A stretch of 64,000 nt of DNA. It comes from Multivorans sp965232105. Its GTDB lineage: Bacteria; Acidobacteriota; Thermoanaerobaculia; Multivoradales; Multivoraceae. Location of the stretch: assembly GCA_965232105.1 (NCBI GenBank), contig OZ246956.1, positions 2,356,001 through 2,420,000 of the forward strand, in the 5' to 3' direction. Shown here piece after piece: positions 61,228 through 64,000 of this stretch. Position numbers and translations under genes: made by a program. The notes beneath the pieces were generated by a model. It saw only the letters and a program-made list of their open reading frames with translations. It was not told where the DNA came from and ran no database searches. Each line of letters starts with the position of its first letter. Within the stretch, counting starts at the first letter, position 1.

Positions 61228-64000
61228 ATGACAGAAGAACCGACCGGGGGGTTCGTGGCGCGGGGACTCGCCACGCTTCCAGGCGTGGCTGTGCAAAGTG
61301 CCGCGCGCTTGCTCGGTGTTCTGCTGGCGGCCGGTCTTGCCGCGACGCCGCTGATGAGCCAGCCGGCTGATGGCGGTCTCACACGGCTGGTTTGCCTCGA
61401 TGTGGATTCTCACGCGTTTGCAGTCGATCCCCTGCCGGCCGGCGCCTCCGTAGGGAGTCTGGGCGATCTCGCGCCGGACCGTGAACTCGCTCTCTGCTGG
61501 TACTGGAACGACGATTGCCCGCCGCGGCGGCACTTGGCGGAGGACGGGCCCCTTCCTGGCGCCGAGTGCGATGTAACGCGGCGGCTTGACGTTCGGATCG
61601 TCGGAGAACCCGGCTCGGCCGAGGTTCCCGGCGTGACTCGAGTCACGGCGGCGCCCGACCGGATGTGGCTGGAAGTCCCACGTCGGTTGCTGCCGACTGT
61701 CGTGTCAGGGTCGCCCGTCCTGTCCGTCCCGCGCGGCGACGACGGTTGGCGTCTGCAAGCCCAGGCCGGCGACCATGCGTCGTCCTGGCAGTGGGTTGCA
61801 TCGGATCGGGACTCGGTCGAACTGGCGCTCGAATCCGCAACCGACTTCCGGTTCGACGTGACCGCGGACGACGCCCCTTTGCCCAACGCCCGCTTGTATC
61901 TGGTCGAGGAGGCAACGGGTCATCGTCCGCAGGCGGCGTACCTGGGCTTCGAGGCCTCGGACGACGAAGGCGGCGTCGCCATCACGTTGCCGAGCGCGGA
62001 GGGCTCCACCGTCGTCGTAACGCACGACCTGCGGTCCGCGTCGCCCTTTACGAACCCTGGGAACGTGCCGCCGACGATTGAGCTGGCACCCGGTCTGGTC
62101 GTCAGCGGTCAGGCCGTGAACGAGGCCGGAGATCCGGTCGGCGGCGTGCGACTCCAGGGGCTGTCGTTCATTCCGAACGGATTCGGCCTGCTGCAGCGGC
62201 ACCTTGGCCGGACCGAACTCGACGGGCGCTTCGAGGTCGGCGGGTTTGCGCCGGGGCACGTTTCGTTGAAGGCAAAGGCGGAGGGGCTCGAGTTCGCGCG
62301 GACGTTCGATCTGGAAGAGTCGGTCGATCTGGGCACGATCGTACTGCGCTCTCCCGAGGTGGCCTGGCTTCGGGTGCTCGATGCGAGGGATGGCACGGGG
62401 GTGCCGGGCGCAAGGATTCGGGACTCGAGCGGCTACTGGACGACCGCGTCCGAGGAAGGGCCAACGCGGTTGCCTCTTTCCTTCGGCCGCGAGGTCACGA
62501 TCCGGGCCGCCAGATACCTGTCCACTCGTTTCGAGCTGCCGAGCCGTGTCGGTAGGACGGCGGAGGAACCGTTTGTTGTTCGACTCGTGCCAGCCTTCTT
62601 CGTGGAGGGGGTGTTCGTTGCCGCGGACGGACGGACGCCCGCGGCAGGGGGACGGGCGAGCGCGACCCGGCGCGGGGGGGAAAGGAGCGAGATCAGACAG
62701 AGCTTCATACAGCCCGGCGGGTCGTTCTCGATCGAGTTGCCCGCCGGCGCCTGGCGTCTGGAACTGTCGGCAGGAAACGTGGGAGTTCTTCGTCTCGACG
62801 TGCATGGCGGCGAAGGGGAGTCGCGCGACCTCGGCGTCGTTCCGGCGGAATCCTCCGTGTGGGTTGCCGGGCAGGTGCTTGACGAGGACGACTACGCCCC
62901 CGTGACGGAAGCTTCGGTCTCCTACACGCGACCGTCCGAGTTTGGGCCGCTGATGGCGCCTGTGCTGGGCGAGGTAGCCACGGTGGCGACGGATGCGGAA
63001 GGCCGCTTCGAGTTGTTCGGTCTCGAGCCCGGGAAGTCGACGCTCAAGGTGCGGGCCGACGGATACGCTGTTCGGAAGCTGGAAGTGGATGCGTCGACGA
63101 ATCAGGGTGTAGACGTTGGCGTGGTCGAACTGTCCCGCGGGCGTCGCGTCACGGTGCGTTCCGATGTAGGCGAAGGTATGGCGCGGCTCGATGTCGGAGG
63201 CACGGGCCTGCCCGAAGATCGGCTCGTCGCGACTCTGGCCGAAGGAAGAGCCACGTTCACGAACGTCCCGGATGGGTCGTTCGACGTGCAGGTTCACGAG
63301 GACGAGCAGCCGGTGTGCTTGAAGCGGGTACCCGAGAGCGCGGGAGACGAAGTCGTCGTCTGCGATCACAGCGCCGTGAGAGTGACGGGTGTCGTGACCA
63401 GGGGAGGTGAGCCGGCGGCGGGCATGCTCTCCTGGCGGCGACGAGCCGGGGCGAACCTTCCGGAGGGCTTTGACCGGCGTGCCGTTGGCCCCTTCACGGA
63501 AACCAGGGTCGTCGTGTCCACGCAGATGCTGGAGCATGAGGCATCGATTGGGCGTAACGGGCGCTACAGCCTGCCGGCGATTCTCCCTGGCGAGTGGGAA
63601 GTCATCTGGGCGCCTCTGTCGGGCGGCATCCAGGATGCCCGGTCGGTCCGGGTGCCGAACGCTCGCGAAGCGGTCCTCGACTTTCGGTACGACGACATCT
63701 CGATCGAGGGGCTGATCATCGGCCCGGATGGAGAACCCGTGCCCTTCGCCGGCGTGACCGTCTTCCCGAGCCGCCAGAAGGTCGCCGCGGGCCAGGACGG
63801 ACGCTTCAGGGTTCTGGGTCTGGCGCCCGGAACGCATCGTTTGCGCGCGCGCCGGCAGCACCTGCAGTCCGACCTGGTCGAGGTCGAACTGCGTGATGCG
63901 ACCGACCGGAAGGTCATGCAACTGCAGCTTGAGGAGGGGGCCGCGGACGAGGAACTCGTCATCTCGATTCGCGGCGGCGGCAGCGGCTTCTGCTTCGCTG
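61228..64000 (+). CDS. Large exported carboxypeptidase-regulatory-like (CarboxypepD_reg) protein, 3' end outside the window
   Basis: ATG 61228 opens a frame with no stop through the right edge, at least 924 residues. A signal peptide lies at about 27-45 (ARLLGVLLAAGLAATPLMSQ). The rest is a string of beta-sandwich repeats of the carboxypeptidase-regulatory type, each with a V.G.V.DE.G.PV..A start and a G.F.+.GL.PG ending; clear ones are VSGQAVNEAGDPVGGVRL, VAGQVLDEDDYAPV then GRFELFGLEPGKSTLKV, and IEGLIIGPDGEPVPFAGVTV then GRFRVLGLAPGTHRL. Such repeats are structural; a surface or secreted role is inferred. Antisense frames in this region are shadows. Confidence 0.75.
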   Translation, partial: MTEEPTGGFVARGLATLPGVAVQSAARLLGVLLAAGLAATPLMSQPADGGLTRLVCLDVDSHAFAVDPLPAGASVGSLGDLAPDRELALCWYWNDDCPPRRHLAEDGPLPGAECDVTRRLDVRIVGEPGSAEVPGVTRVTAAPDRMWLEVPRRLLPTVVSGSPVLSVPRGDDGWRLQAQAGDHASSWQWVASDRDSVELALESATDFRFDVTADDAPLPNARLYLVEEATGHRPQAAYLGFEASDDEGGVAITLPSAEGSTVVVTHDLRSASPFTNPGNVPPTIELAPGLVVSGQAVNEAGDPVGGVRLQGLSFIPNGFGLLQRHLGRTELDGRFEVGGFAPGHVSLKAKAEGLEFARTFDLEESVDLGTIVLRSPEVAWLRVLDARDGTGVPGARIRDSSGYWTTASEEGPTRLPLSFGREVTIRAARYLSTRFELPSRVGRTAEEPFVVRLVPAFFVEGVFVAADGRTPAAGGRASATRRGGERSEIRQSFIQPGGSFSIELPAGAWRLELSAGNVGVLRLDVHGGEGESRDLGVVPAESSVWVAGQVLDEDDYAPVTEASVSYTRPSEFGPLMAPVLGEVATVATDAEGRFELFGLEPGKSTLKVRADGYAVRKLEVDASTNQGVDVGVVELSRGRRVTVRSDVGEGMARLDVGGTGLPEDRLVATLAEGRATFTNVPDGSFDVQVHEDEQPVCLKRVPESAGDEVVVCDHSAVRVTGVVTRGGEPAAGMLSWRRRAGANLPEGFDRRAVGPFTETRVVVSTQMLEHEASIGRNGRYSLPAILPGEWEVIWAPLSGGIQDARSVRVPNAREAVLDFRYDDISIEGLIIGPDGEPVPFAGVTVFPSRQKVAAGQDGRFRVLGLAPGTHRLRARRQHLQSDLVEVELRDATDRKVMQLQLEEGAADEELVISIRGGGSGFCFA

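Noticed and set aside
61705..63921. Long minus-strand frame of about 738 codons
   Set aside because: It is Arg/His/Pro-rich with no motif and lies opposite a plus-strand frame with a signal peptide and clear regulatory-like repeats; a high-GC shadow.

Overview
The window is GC-rich (about two-thirds G+C) and densely coded. Start codons are often GTG or TTG, and many genes are coupled by ATGA or GTGA overlaps. It looks like a Gram-negative heterotroph, with a TonB-dependent receptor, a likely outer-membrane barrel protein, large secreted peptidases and menaquinone synthesis. Architecture and style suggest Acidobacteriota, but that is inference and no rRNA or tRNA gene was seen to settle it.

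Layout. 1-12,500: the end of a Calx-beta/PKD surface protein, DUF423, pruA, a frameshift-fused HigB-HigA pair, an FprA-type NADP reductase, a surface/barrel protein, rocD, two PH-domain membrane proteins, an Fpg/Nei glycosylase and a TatD nuclease. pruA and rocD together would convert ornithine to glutamate. 12,500-19,300: an M23 peptidase, then a decayed defence region on the minus strand: a nuclease-methyltransferase remnant and a SIR2-type remnant, both with frameshifts and internal deletions. 19,450-33,085: an amidase, an exported protein, a GbsR/MarR regulator and a tightly coupled menaquinone operon (polyprenyl synthase, menG, F, D, H, B, A, E) ending in an ATP-grasp-like ligase. menC is absent.

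33,100-44,800: small unknown proteins, a DEDD-exonuclease-like protein lacking acidic residues, a winged-helix membrane regulator, a lytic transglycosylase, a Dph6-like/AraC fusion, ApaH, a serine hydrolase, a TolB/M28/PDZ peptidase and an SSS symporter with a tiny membrane protein in front. 44,770-46,735: an orphan HigA, a HEPN/MNT pair and fragments of other defence-type genes around a duplicated junction. 46,800-64,000: an M14 carboxypeptidase, a TonB receptor, a histidine-kinase remnant, a GldF/GldG/DUF4340 ABC module, a VOC protein, a TPR protein and two large exported proteins; the last runs off the end.

Most notable: the Dph6-AraC fusion, the ATP-grasp gene inside the menaquinone operon, two roughly 109-bp multi-hairpin intergenic elements sharing a core sequence, the 4-bp duplication that fuses HigB to HigA, and defence genes broken in ways that can be read directly.
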